Under the pieces are notes generated by a model, which saw only the letters and a list, made by a program, of their open reading frames with translations, searched no databases and had not been told where the DNA came from. Positions 1 through 8,195 of a stretch of 32,151 nucleotides of DNA are shown here, one piece after another. Source of the stretch: Spirochaetaceae bacterium (GTDB lineage Bacteria; Spirochaetota; Spirochaetia; Treponematales; Breznakiellaceae); the NCBI GenBank assembly GCA_031279965.1, contig JAITHM010000014.1, positions 1 through 32,151 on the forward strand, given 5' to 3'. Within the stretch, counting starts at the first letter, position 1; every line of letters starts with the position of its first letter. The translations under genes were made by a program, and so were the position numbers.

Positions 1-1
1 C

Positions 2-709
2 CGTGTAGATCCCGTATCGCCGCGCCGCTTTGAGGTTCCTTATCAAAAAGGGCGGGCACTCTTTTATCTTAAACAATATAACGAAGCGCTCATAATGTTT
101 AAGGACTACGCCGACAGTATTCAGGTTGACGGCAGGTATATTCGCGGCATGCGGGCAGAAACATGGAATGAAACCACATTGACAACCGATGCTTATAATA
201 GAAAATCATCAGCAATTTATTGGATTGGTGAATGTTTGTATAATCTTGAGCAATTTGACCGTGCCGCCGAGATGTTCGAACTTATTGTAAAACAATATCC
301 TTCAAGTGTGAAATATGAGCCATCACTTAACCGTCTTGATCTTATTAAACAGAAAAAAACGGCAGAAGGACTTCTTGAAATTATCAGACTGAGCAACCTC
401 CCCTCCGATCCGGCCTCCGTAACAGTTGATAACCAGGAAAAGAAAGCCGCAAAAGAAGATTATGATGATGCAGTGCTCGCGTACAAAAACAGCATTGCGC
501 CCTTTTTAATGCGCGATACCGAAGTGCAGCCGACAGTTGTCGAAACTCCTGTAAAAACAAGAAACTCAACACTGCTTGGCACTCAAGATCCTGATACAAT
601 GATGCGTCTTTTGAACATTAAAACACAGGCGCTTGAACTTATGGACAGGCTTACTTCAACAATGAACGCATTTGAAACTATTGAAGTTGAAAAGTGGGAT
701 ACATGGTAG
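2..709 (+). CDS. TPR-repeat protein, 5' end outside the window
   Basis: The frame is open from base 2 with no stop, so the gene begins before the window; the first internal ATG at 95 falls inside a TPR helix pair and is not a convincing start. Two tetratricopeptide-like units are visible: one around bases 35-120 (YQKGRALFYLKQYNEAL) and one around 215-310 (AIYWIGECLYNLEQFDRAA). The second half is charged and has no recognisable enzyme motif. TPR proteins usually act as protein-protein scaffolds; the partner is unknown here. Its stop overlaps the start of the next gene, which encodes an exported protein, so a periplasmic or envelope-associated role is a reasonable inference. Not recognised beyond the repeat class. 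Confidence 0.75.
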   Translation, partial: RVDPVSPRRFEVPYQKGRALFYLKQYNEALIMFKDYADSIQVDGRYIRGMRAETWNETTLTTDAYNRKSSAIYWIGECLYNLEQFDRAAEMFELIVKQYPSSVKYEPSLNRLDLIKQKKTAEGLLEIIRLSNLPSDPASVTVDNQEKKAAKEDYDDAVLAYKNSIAPFLMRDTEVQPTVVETPVKTRNSTLLGTQDPDTMMRLLNIKTQALELMDRLTSTMNAFETIEVEKWDTW

Positions 710-1875
710 TAAAGAATATGCCGCACAAAACGTTTTTGATTCTTGCCGCACTTTTTATTTTGGTGCGCAATGTAAGCGCCGCAGAGTATGAAGACGGCAG
801 AATCAAGCTGCTTATTGATGATAACAACGGCAGATTTTCAATCTACTACATGACCAATGTTGATAAAAAAATATACGAACCGCTTTTTTGGGATCGTGAT
901 AAAAAAACCAGTTTTTTAGGATTGTATCTTAACGGCAGTGAATATCGTTTGGGCGAAAGCGGTAGGTTTCGTATGTATCATCGCGGTACCGCCACGAAAC
1001 CTTCGCTGGTATTTGAAGCTCCACTTTTGCAGGTAATCGTTGAATTTTCATTTATCAGAACAGCAAGTTCCGGCGTGAGTAACGGAATTCGTATTGATAT
1101 TAAGCTTGAAAACTGGGGGGAAAAAACTGTCGAAGCAGGAGCGCGCCTTTTGGTTGATTCATATCTTGGCGAAGCAAATCATCCCAATTTTCGTACTGAT
1201 TTACGTCCAATTGAATCAGAGCTGGTTATTGATCAAAGCTCTCGTGATCAATGGTGGCTGTCGCGGAACAACAAATACGGCCTTATGGGAAGTGTTTTTG
1301 TAGAAGGCATTGACCCGCCAAGTTATATTCATTTTGCAAACTGGAAACGTCTTTATAGTACATCGTTTAAGCCTGAATATGTGCCAACACGTAATTTTAA
1401 TGAAATGCCGTTTTCAATACGCGACTCTGCGGTATGCTACTATCTTGATGCCGCGCCGCTTGAAAAATGGCAGTCGCGCACGTTTACCGTATTGCTTGCC
1501 GCGGATGATAAATTCGGGTTTGATATTAAAAAAGTACGTCCGCTTATTGTTGAACGGATCATCGAGGAAAAACCGGTACGCGACGATGACCGGCGTGAAA
1601 GTGCTCCCCCGGGGGGGGGCGGGATGCAACAGCAGCAACAGCAGATGGGTGGCGGCGGTTCAGCAGTGCGCCGGGGAACGATATTGCTTCCCATAGGCCC
1701 GATACGTGTAGATCTTATGACTCTGCGTGAACTTATTTACAAAGTTGATGAATACATCTATTTTGGAACAGCCATTTCTGAGGAAGAGCTGCGCGGCATG
1801 GAAATGACAATAACGCGCTTAAAATCCCGTTATGGCGGAATCTTATACCCATATAGACAGCTTTATGAAAGATAA
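703..1875 (+). CDS. Exported protein of unknown function with a poly-G/poly-Q linker
   Basis: About 390 residues. The N-terminus has a hydrophobic signal sequence (FLILAALFILV) with a plausible cleavage site after VSA, so the product is probably periplasmic or outer-membrane associated. I take the ATG at 703, which overlaps the upstream stop; a GTG at 694 and an ATG at 718 are in frame. The body is rich in beta-type alternation with many aromatic residues and matches no family I can name. Near residues 303-322 a low-complexity linker of P, G and Q is encoded partly by a run of nine G (1611-1619) next to five C. That homopolymer could slip and shift the frame. The gene sits between two TPR-protein genes with overlapping ends, which suggests one operon and a shared envelope complex (inference). 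Confidence 0.75.
   Translation: MVVKNMPHKTFLILAALFILVRNVSAAEYEDGRIKLLIDDNNGRFSIYYMTNVDKKIYEPLFWDRDKKTSFLGLYLNGSEYRLGESGRFRMYHRGTATKPSLVFEAPLLQVIVEFSFIRTASSGVSNGIRIDIKLENWGEKTVEAGARLLVDSYLGEANHPNFRTDLRPIESELVIDQSSRDQWWLSRNNKYGLMGSVFVEGIDPPSYIHFANWKRLYSTSFKPEYVPTRNFNEMPFSIRDSAVCYYLDAAPLEKWQSRTFTVLLAADDKFGFDIKKVRPLIVERIIEEKPVRDDDRRESAPPGGGGMQQQQQQMGGGGSAVRRGTILLPIGPIRVDLMTLRELIYKVDEYIYFGTAISEEELRGMEMTITRLKSRYGGILYPYRQLYER
1611..1619 (+). repeat. G9 homopolymer in coding sequence
   Basis: Nine consecutive G directly after CCCCC, inside the glycine-rich linker of the exported protein at 703-1875. Gain or loss of one base would shift the frame for the last 85 or so codons. Long G tracts are known switching elements in Treponema pallidum; switching here is inference. 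Confidence 0.85.
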
Positions 1876-2965
1876 TATATTGCATAATGCGCTTCGTTTC
1901 GCAAAAAAAGGTAATTATGGTGATGCAATCACGATTCTGGAACGTGAAATTTTGCGCTATCGTGATTCTTTTCGTTTCTATTATATTCTTGCGCTTTCCT
2001 GCCTGCGTACAGGAGACTTTGGCCGCGCATATACATACTTTAAAAGTGCTCATGATATAAAAAATCGTGATGTAAATGTTCTTTTGGGGATTGCCGCACT
2101 TAATATGAAACGTGGTGAGAATGCCCGTGCAGTTGATCTTTATCTTAAAGTGCTCGACATTGAACCGGCAAATAAATGTGCAAAAAATGCACTTTCAATA
2201 TTGCGAAAATATGGCGGCAGCGAAGATCTGCATGATTGGCTGGAAACAAAAAAAATTCATAAGCTCTATCCGCCATTTCCCCGGGAAAAACTACGGCCAT
2301 CTCAAATTATTACCGTTGCATTTGGTGTTCTTGCTGCTGCGGCTTTAGGAACATTTATTGCGGGAAAACTCAGAATAATTGACCTTGTATTTTTTAGACA
2401 AGAAGAACGTACTGGTTTTGCGGTATCTGCGCTTTCATCAAGCGATAAATCAAAAATTGTTGAGACTGGCGGTGCCTATCATACAATACTTACTGAACAG
2501 GATGTGCTTTCCGCATATGAAAATGCCCGGACATATTTTAATGAGTATAAAGATAATTCGGCTCGTATTGAAATTAACAGAATACTGTTATCCAATGCTT
2601 CTGAAGGCATCAAAAATAAAGCACATGTGCTTTTACGTTATATTGATGATGTTGAAGTCGGGTTTAATACTCTTACCGAACGATTTGATTACCGGGATGT
2701 TGAACAGGAAAGCTCTTTGTATAATGGCTGTTATGTCGCGTGGGGGGGGATGGCGGCAAATGTCGAACAAACTGATAATGAAACTTCATTCGATCTGCTT
2801 ATCGGATATGAAACGCGGCGTGAACTTCGCGGCATAGTTCGTGTCATTTGTCCTTTCGCATTTAATATTGACAGAGAGCGCCCTCTTGATGTACTGGGAC
2901 GTGTTGCTGCACAAGATAATGGAACGTTTAATCTTAATGCTGTAAGCATACACCAACAACGGTAA
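1865..2965 (+). CDS. Membrane-anchored TPR-repeat protein
   Basis: About 366 residues from the ATG at 1865, which overlaps the upstream stop by 11 bases; another ATG at 1832 is in frame, and neither has a good Shine-Dalgarno sequence. Three TPR units occupy roughly the first 110 residues (repeated pattern of ALRFAKKGNYGDAI type). A single hydrophobic segment follows at about residues 150-175 (VAFGVLAAAALGTFIAG), then about 190 residues with no named domain. The likely topology is a cytoplasmic TPR domain, one membrane helix, and a domain on the other side. A run of eight G at 2742-2749 lies inside the gene. The function is not recognised; coupling to the two upstream genes suggests a common envelope-linked assembly. 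Confidence 0.75.
   Translation: MKDNILHNALRFAKKGNYGDAITILEREILRYRDSFRFYYILALSCLRTGDFGRAYTYFKSAHDIKNRDVNVLLGIAALNMKRGENARAVDLYLKVLDIEPANKCAKNALSILRKYGGSEDLHDWLETKKIHKLYPPFPREKLRPSQIITVAFGVLAAAALGTFIAGKLRIIDLVFFRQEERTGFAVSALSSSDKSKIVETGGAYHTILTEQDVLSAYENARTYFNEYKDNSARIEINRILLSNASEGIKNKAHVLLRYIDDVEVGFNTLTERFDYRDVEQESSLYNGCYVAWGGMAANVEQTDNETSFDLLIGYETRRELRGIVRVICPFAFNIDRERPLDVLGRVAAQDNGTFNLNAVSIHQQR
2742..2749 (+). repeat. G8 homopolymer in coding sequence
   Basis: Eight consecutive G within the TPR membrane protein gene, coding for the W-G-G part of WGGM near residue 295. Slippage would truncate or change the last 70 or so residues. Confidence 0.85.
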
Positions 2966-2971
2966 ACGATT

Positions 2972-3781
2972 ATGAGTAAACGACGAGATGTGCTTTTTCT
3001 GGACTCAGGTGTAGGGGGGCTGCCTTACTGTAAACACTTTGCTAGACATAATCCTCAGTATGCGTTGTGTTATGTTGCAGACCGGGAACATTTCCCCTAT
3101 GGCGCAAAATCAAGATCTGCCCTTGTTGACCTTCTCTGCCGGCTTATTGAACAACTTCAACAAAAAATTGAACCTGCACTTGTTGTCCTTGCATGCAATA
3201 CGGCATCAATATCTGCATTGAATGAATTACGTATCCGGTTTCCAGAGATTGATTTTGTCGGCACGGTACCGGCTGTGCGGCCTGCTATTCTTGACAGCAG
3301 GAAAGGAAAAGTTGGAGTTCTTGGTACCGAGCGAACCATCACCGATGATTATATTTCAAAGCTTGCGCGGGAAACAGGACGTAATGCTGAAATTATCCGC
3401 CTTGCCGCGCCTTCACTTGTTGATTTTATTGAATATGAATTTATTGATGCGCCGCAGACAATCCGCAGTGAAACTGCGGTGCGCTGGACAAACCTTTTGC
3501 GGGAACAAGGGGTTGATGGCATTGTTCTTGGTTGCACGCATTTTCTTTTTTTACAGAATGAATTCCGCGCTGCCGCCGCGCCTGATATAACGGTTTATGA
3601 TTCTGTTGAAGGCGTATGCCATCGGGCAGAGCTCATTGTGCAGGGGAAACATCATGCCGCCGCCGTCCCGCCGCTTCCTCCCGTACTCATAGTAACTGGA
3701 GATACGCCTCTTGAGGATAGCTGGAGGCGTTGGGCGGAGACTTTTGGAATGAACGCCGTCTGCCTTAAGGAACTGTCATGA
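2972..3781 (+). CDS. murI: Glutamate racemase
   Basis: Interconverts L- and D-glutamate in the cytoplasm, supplying D-glutamate for peptidoglycan. The 269-residue length is normal for the family. The family signatures are present: DSGVGGL at residues 11-17, the first catalytic cysteine in LACNTAS (Cys75) and the second in GCTHF (Cys188). The start at 2972 lies six bases after the previous stop, with only a weak ribosome site. The last bases overlap rsgA by ATGA, so the two are likely translationally coupled. The assignment is secure from the paired cysteine motifs. Confidence 0.96.
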   Translation: MSKRRDVLFLDSGVGGLPYCKHFARHNPQYALCYVADREHFPYGAKSRSALVDLLCRLIEQLQQKIEPALVVLACNTASISALNELRIRFPEIDFVGTVPAVRPAILDSRKGKVGVLGTERTITDDYISKLARETGRNAEIIRLAAPSLVDFIEYEFIDAPQTIRSETAVRWTNLLREQGVDGIVLGCTHFLFLQNEFRAAAAPDITVYDSVEGVCHRAELIVQGKHHAAAVPPLPPVLIVTGDTPLEDSWRRWAETFGMNAVCLKELS

Positions 3782-4740
3782 CCGGCCTTGTTATGAAAGG
3801 GTCACGTAATGTTTTTAGCGTAAAACTTCTTCCGTCTTCAGTGAATCTGTCTGAAAATGAAACAGCGGCGCGCCTGTTTTACGAGTGCAGACTTAAAGGC
3901 AAAGTACTTAAATGCGATGAAGATTTTTATAATCCGCTTGCACCAGGTGATCTTATTAGTTTTGAGGAAGATGCACTTCATTCTGGTAAAGGAATGATTA
4001 CCAGCCTTGCTGACCGGCGAAATTGTTTTACACGTTATAACCGCAAAGGGCAGCTGCCCCAAATACTTGCTGCCAATGTCGATAGTATAGTCTGTGTTGT
4101 AACGCCGGCGGCGCCGCCTTTTAGGCCGCGTTTTGCAGATCGTGTGCTGGTACAAGCTGAAGCTGCGCATATTCCGGCGGTGATTGTCGTGAATAAGTGT
4201 GATTTGGGATTGAATGCCGAGATAGAAGACCGCCTTGCTGATTTTGCGAGAATTGGCTATACGATATTTTATGTCAGTGCGATGACAGGAGATGGACTTG
4301 ATTCAGTGCGAAAAGCACTTGCAGATAAGCTTGTTGTGTTTATAGGACAAAGCGGTGTTGGGAAATCAAGCCTTGTTAATGCATTGGTTCCTGATGCGAT
4401 GTTGAAAATTGGCGCTCTTAATGAAAAATACAATCGCGGTAATCATACAACTGTGCAGGCGGGCCTCTTAGAATACGAGACGCATGATGGAATTCTTCGC
4501 CTGATTGATACTCCAGGAGTAAGGCAGTTTGTTCCATGTGGAGTTCGTGCGGAGGAGATCGTATTCTGCATGCCGGAGTTTGCACCGTATGTATTTAAAT
4601 GTGGTTTTGGGTATTCATGTTCACACCGTGGTGAAAAAGATTGTGCTGTCAAGACCGCTGTTGATCAGGGCATAATTCACCACGACCGTTACGAAAGTTA
4701 TCAGCGCCTTTATGAAGAACTTCATGATATTGAGGTATAA
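3778..4740 (+). CDS. rsgA: Ribosome small-subunit assembly GTPase RsgA
   Basis: A circularly permuted GTPase that acts late in 30S maturation. The 320 residues carry an N-terminal OB-fold region (about 1-75), then G motifs in permuted order: NKCD (139-142), Walker A GQSGVGKSS (190-198) and DTPG (244-247). A C-terminal zinc motif has Cys275, Cys281, His283 and Cys289. This permuted order is diagnostic for the YjeQ/RsgA family. The ATG overlaps the murI stop (ATGA). The next gene, 46 bases downstream, is convergent; no clear intrinsic terminator is visible in the gap. Confidence 0.96.
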   Translation: MTGLVMKGSRNVFSVKLLPSSVNLSENETAARLFYECRLKGKVLKCDEDFYNPLAPGDLISFEEDALHSGKGMITSLADRRNCFTRYNRKGQLPQILAANVDSIVCVVTPAAPPFRPRFADRVLVQAEAAHIPAVIVVNKCDLGLNAEIEDRLADFARIGYTIFYVSAMTGDGLDSVRKALADKLVVFIGQSGVGKSSLVNALVPDAMLKIGALNEKYNRGNHTTVQAGLLEYETHDGILRLIDTPGVRQFVPCGVRAEEIVFCMPEFAPYVFKCGFGYSCSHRGEKDCAVKTAVDQGIIHHDRYESYQRLYEELHDIEV

Positions 4741-4786
4741 CTTCTAAAAAGATTAACACAAGAAAGGGAGAGGGGGTATAGCGCTT

Positions 4787-6088
4787 TTATGCGCGACAGC
4801 GGTTTCTCTTTCTCTCATTCCGGCGCCTTACCAATGCCTTTATCATTCTTGGGACAGTTAAAACAAATTTTCCAATTTGATATGAGAATGATTTTTTTAT
4901 TTCTTCTATTTTTTGAATAATACTGTTATTATAATTTTCTAAAGAATGTATATATGCATCCGGCACGGGGTGTTGCGTATAGTTACATAAACTTAATTGT
5001 AGAGCTTCTAAAAACGCATACCCATATTTTTTATCTGGCTCAATATGGCAGCCTTCTCCCCATTCATTCCATGCATTGATAAAAACAAACTGTTCGTTTT
5101 TAGGGAAATTCTGTTCCGTTTCTTGTATAATACGTGAAGCCCAATAGGAAAATAATTCAACTACACAATCTGGGAGTTTAATCATATAACTGTCGCCAAT
5201 TTTCTGTTTTCTCGCCGCATTATCCCATGCAGGCGTGATGCAGCGAAATCTTTTGAATTTTACTTTATAAGATAGAGTTGCAGCAAGTAAATTTTCATAA
5301 TCAATACGGGAATATCTCATCTCTTTGTTGTTTTTTTGATAAGAATGTATATTTTTGACTATATCAGGATTAAATTGCGGAGAAAATTCCATTGCGGCAT
5401 CAAAGCTAATGTTTGATGGGTCTGTAAATGGATAATGACATAATGAATTAACATTAATTAAATATATTCCATCATAACCATAATTTATTATTTCTTTTCT
5501 CCATAAAGCAGCCGTTTTTTTTATGCTTGGGAATAGTTCCGGGCGATAAACGATAAAGACAGGTTTATTATCAATTTTTATATATCTTGCATCGCAAAAA
5601 ACGTTTTCGCACAAATATCTTATATGTGCATAATCATCATCTAATGAATAATTCTGTTTAACAATAATTTCATTATCAGCTCCGTCCCATCTGCGTGTCC
5701 AATTTTCATTTGCCCAAATGTATAAAAATGGAAAATCTGGTTTTTTCAGTTTAAGCATATTATCCAAAGGAGTGTTTAAAAGTAATTTTCCATTAAACCA
5801 GTAATGATAGAATGCAAACCCGTAAATTCCATATTTATTTGCCATTGCAGCTTGTTTCACAAGAACTTCCGGGTCCCGTAAATCATAATACCCGATATCT
5901 TCATGAGGAATGTGCGGCTGATAATGTCCTTCAAAAAGTGGTGTGGCGCTTTTTACATTTGTCCATTCCGTAAATCCTTCTCCCCATGCGGCATCGTTTT
6001 CTGGTATGGGGTGATACTGCGGAAGATAGATAGCAACCAGTTTTACTGTGCTAGTCTTTGCGAGAGGCTTGACATATTCGTTGACCAT
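4787..6088 (-). CDS. WbsX-family glycan enzyme (GH99-like), probably acquired
   Basis: A 433-residue protein matching the WbsX group found in O-antigen and polysaccharide clusters. The early block VAIYLPQYHPIPEND (about 18-32), the aromatic cluster FAFYHYWFNGK (about 91-101) and WANENWTRRWDG in the middle are typical. The family is often annotated as a glycosyltransferase, although the fold relates to glycoside hydrolase family 99; the substrate cannot be read from sequence. No signal peptide is seen, so it is probably cytoplasmic and acts on a lipid-linked or sugar-nucleotide intermediate (inference). The gene is clearly AT-richer than its neighbours, sits alone on the minus strand and has no polysaccharide genes beside it, which points to horizontal transfer. 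No good Shine-Dalgarno precedes the start at 6088; an upstream in-frame stop limits alternatives. Confidence 0.85.
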   Translation of the reverse strand: MVNEYVKPLAKTSTVKLVAIYLPQYHPIPENDAAWGEGFTEWTNVKSATPLFEGHYQPHIPHEDIGYYDLRDPEVLVKQAAMANKYGIYGFAFYHYWFNGKLLLNTPLDNMLKLKKPDFPFLYIWANENWTRRWDGADNEIIVKQNYSLDDDYAHIRYLCENVFCDARYIKIDNKPVFIVYRPELFPSIKKTAALWRKEIINYGYDGIYLINVNSLCHYPFTDPSNISFDAAMEFSPQFNPDIVKNIHSYQKNNKEMRYSRIDYENLLAATLSYKVKFKRFRCITPAWDNAARKQKIGDSYMIKLPDCVVELFSYWASRIIQETEQNFPKNEQFVFINAWNEWGEGCHIEPDKKYGYAFLEALQLSLCNYTQHPVPDAYIHSLENYNNSIIQKIEEIKKSFSYQIGKFVLTVPRMIKALVRRRNERKRNRCRA

Positions 6089-6255
6089 GATGACATTTTT
6101 TCATGGGAAATGCAAAAATGTCAAGGCAATTGACAGGAGGATGCCCGCATTACTTTTTTATATTGCTCTTAGTTTACCGCTTTTCCTCAAAAATAAACGC
6201 AGAAGTTCTGGCTGGCTTTTCTAGCTTTGGTATTTTCAGTTAGACTTATACCATT

Positions 6256-7383
6256 ATGAAAAAAGCTGTTCTTATTCCCGATTCGTTTAAAGGGACGATG
6301 AGTTCCCGCGAAATTTGTGCAATTATGGCGGAGCGTATCCGCGCATATTACCCCCAGGCTGAAGTTGTTTCGATACCGGTTGCTGACGGCGGTGAAGGCA
6401 GTGTTGACGCCTTTCTTTCTGCAGTGAAAGGTGAAAAGATTCTGTTAACGGTTAAAGGTCCTTACCATGAAGATATTGAAGCGTTTTATGGCCTTATCGA
6501 CAACGGCAAGACTGCCATTATTGAAATGGCGGCCTGTGCGGGCCTCCCCCTTGTAGGCGCACGGCTTGATCCTTCAAAAACAACAACCTATGGGGTTGGA
6601 CAATTAATGCGCGATGCAGCGGCGCGGGGAGTGCGCAAAATAATTGTAGGGCTTGGCGGGAGCGCAACCAACGATTTTGGAGCTGGTGCAGCCGCTGCAG
6701 CTGGTGCGCTGTTTTTCGACAGTCAAGGGGTTGAATTTGTGCCTGTCGGCGCGACACTTTCCAAAATAGCCAAAATAGATACATCTGGGCTTCGCACAGT
6801 GCTGGACGGTATAGAAATTATTACCATGTGTGATATTGATAATCCGCTCTGCGGTGAAAACGGCGCTGCGTATGTTTTTGCACCGCAGAAAGGCGCTGAT
6901 CAACAGATGGTTGAAGTTCTTGATGCTGAACTTAAAGCGGCGGCGGCTGTGGCTAAAAAAGAACTTGGTATTGATGTTGCACTGCTTTCCGGCGCGGGTG
7001 CGGCAGGCGGCATGGGAGGCGGTATGGTTGCTTTTTTTAATTCAAAGCTGCAAATGGGTATTGAAACCGTGCTTGATACGGTTAATTTTGATACAGTGCT
7101 CCGCGGCGCGGATTATGTTTTTACCGGCGAAGGGAAAATTGATGGTCAAAGTTTGCGGGGCAAAGTTGTCATCGGTGTGGCCCGCCGCGCACAACACCAA
7201 AATGTTCCTGTCATTGCCATTGTGGGTGATATTGGTGATAATGTTGAAGGCGCATATAACGAAGGCGTGTGTGCGATTTTTAGCATTAACCGCATAAGCC
7301 AAAATTTTGAAGAAAACCGCAAACGTTGTAAGAATGACCTCAAACTTACCATTGATAATCTCCTTCGCTTTATGCGGAGATAA
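6256..7383 (+). CDS. glxK: Glycerate kinase (GlxK/GarK type)
   Basis: Phosphorylates glycerate with ATP, feeding it into lower glycolysis. The 375-residue length and N-terminal IPDSFKGTMSS block (residues 8-18) match the type I glycerate kinase family; further family blocks include VADGGEGS, GLGGSATNDFGAG and the C-terminal FTGEGKIDGQS. The start at 6256 is fixed by the conserved N-terminus although no Shine-Dalgarno sequence is visible. No glyoxylate or glucarate pathway genes adjoin it, so the source of glycerate is unknown. It stands alone between the divergent WbsX-like gene and a repeat-containing spacer. Confidence 0.94.
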   Translation: MKKAVLIPDSFKGTMSSREICAIMAERIRAYYPQAEVVSIPVADGGEGSVDAFLSAVKGEKILLTVKGPYHEDIEAFYGLIDNGKTAIIEMAACAGLPLVGARLDPSKTTTYGVGQLMRDAAARGVRKIIVGLGGSATNDFGAGAAAAAGALFFDSQGVEFVPVGATLSKIAKIDTSGLRTVLDGIEIITMCDIDNPLCGENGAAYVFAPQKGADQQMVEVLDAELKAAAAVAKKELGIDVALLSGAGAAGGMGGGMVAFFNSKLQMGIETVLDTVNFDTVLRGADYVFTGEGKIDGQSLRGKVVIGVARRAQHQNVPVIAIVGDIGDNVEGAYNEGVCAIFSINRISQNFEENRKRCKNDLKLTIDNLLRFMRR

Positions 7384-7515
7384 TTTGGGGAAGCGACGGT
7401 CTGCCCGCGGTAGACGTGCAGGGCAGCTGCCCGCCGCCAGTCCTTGCTTGACAGGCCGCCTGAAAAGCAAGGCGGCTCCGGCATCGTGGTAGTGCGGTTT
7501 AGATACCAGTAAGGT

Positions 7516-7657
7516 AGTGGACAGTGGGTAGTGGGTAGTGGGTAGTGGACAGTTTTTTGGCCGGTATATGTTAGCTAACGGCGTGTTCAGCGTTAGGTAA
7601 CGTATTTCGGCCAGAAGCCACTGCCCACTGCCCACTAATCACTGTTCACTATCCACT
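7516..7657 (+). repeat. Heptad-repeat long hairpin
   Basis: The left arm (7516-7563) is five tandem heptads of the form AGTGGAC/AGTGGGT followed by GGCCG. The right arm (7608-7657) is the same heptad in reverse complement (CCCACTG, CCCACTA and variants), preceded by CGGCC. Arms of 48 and 50 bases therefore pair imperfectly around a 44-base loop that itself holds GTTAGCTAAC. It could act as a transcription barrier or be a non-autonomous repeat element. Confidence 0.75.
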
Positions 7658-7668
7658 CAGACACGGGC

Positions 7669-7698
7669 TTGAATAAATAAAGAGGAATCGGTTAAGAT
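7669..7698 (+). promoter_or_regulatory. Candidate promoter for the rplKAJL operon
   Basis: TTGAAT at 7669-7674, an 18-base spacer and TAAGAT at 7693-7698, about 65 bases before the rplK start. A strong ribosome site AAAGGAG lies just before the ATG. The match is moderate and untested. Confidence 0.45.
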
Positions 7699-7763
7699 AT
7701 CGTAATTCGTGGAAGGGCAGCGCCCGCAATTCCGCCTGAGCGGACTACCACAAAGGAGATTTC

Positions 7764-8195
7764 ATGGCAAAAAAGAAAATTACCGCAATTATCAAATTGC
7801 AGTGTCCGGCCGGCAAGGCGACTCCAGCGCCCCCTGTCGGTCCCGCGCTCGGACCGCATGGAGTAAGCGCTCCGCAGTTCGTGCAGCAATTTAACGACAA
7901 AACAAAGTCAATGGAGCCGGGACTTGTTATACCCGTTGTGCTTACCGTCTATCAGGATAAGTCGTTTACTTTTATTCTTAAAACTCCGCCGGCAGCGGTG
8001 CTTATAAAAAAAGCAACGGGTATCGAAAAAGGCTCCAAAGAGTCGCATAAAGTAAAGGTTGCCAAACTAAGCAAGGCAAAGCTTGAAGAAATTGCCAAAC
8101 TGAAAATGCCCGATCTTTCGGCAATCGATATTGAAGGTGCAAAAAGGATTATTGCCGGTACGGCGCGGTCGATGGGCGTGGAGGTGGAAAAATGA
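7764..8195 (+). CDS. rplK: 50S ribosomal protein L11
   Basis: A 143-residue protein of normal length that binds the GTPase-associated centre of 23S rRNA with L10 and L7/L12. The family's N-terminal block is clear (KLQCPAGKATPAPPVGPALG), as is the C-terminal rRNA-binding region ending in GTARSMGVEVE. The start has the ribosome site AAAGGAG six bases upstream. Its end overlaps rplA by ATGA. In most bacteria nusG precedes rplK; here the upstream spacer contains none, so this is the operon's first gene. Confidence 0.98.
   Translation: MAKKKITAIIKLQCPAGKATPAPPVGPALGPHGVSAPQFVQQFNDKTKSMEPGLVIPVVLTVYQDKSFTFILKTPPAAVLIKKATGIEKGSKESHKVKVAKLSKAKLEEIAKLKMPDLSAIDIEGAKRIIAGTARSMGVEVEK

Larger units (their letters stand above)
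7384..7763 (+). other. Gene-free spacer between glycerate kinase and rplK
   Basis: No coding region, tRNA or nusG/secE remnant is seen. The first part (7384-7500) holds GC-rich palindromes, including GGGCAGCTGCCC at 7421-7432 and an eight-base stem CCTTGCTT (7442-7449) with AAGCAAGG (7465-7472). A heptad-repeat hairpin fills 7516-7657. The rplK promoter and ribosome site follow. Eight-base arms GTGGTAGT (7486-7493) and ACTACCAC (7744-7751) flank the whole block and may be chance. Confidence 0.6.

Noticed and set aside
4741..4786. Terminator between rsgA and the convergent WbsX-like gene
   Set aside because: Only weak, imperfect complementarity is present, with no clear stem and U-run.
6130..6164. 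Promoter TTGACA/TATATT before glycerate kinase
   Set aside because: The boxes are 23 bases apart, too far for a standard promoter.
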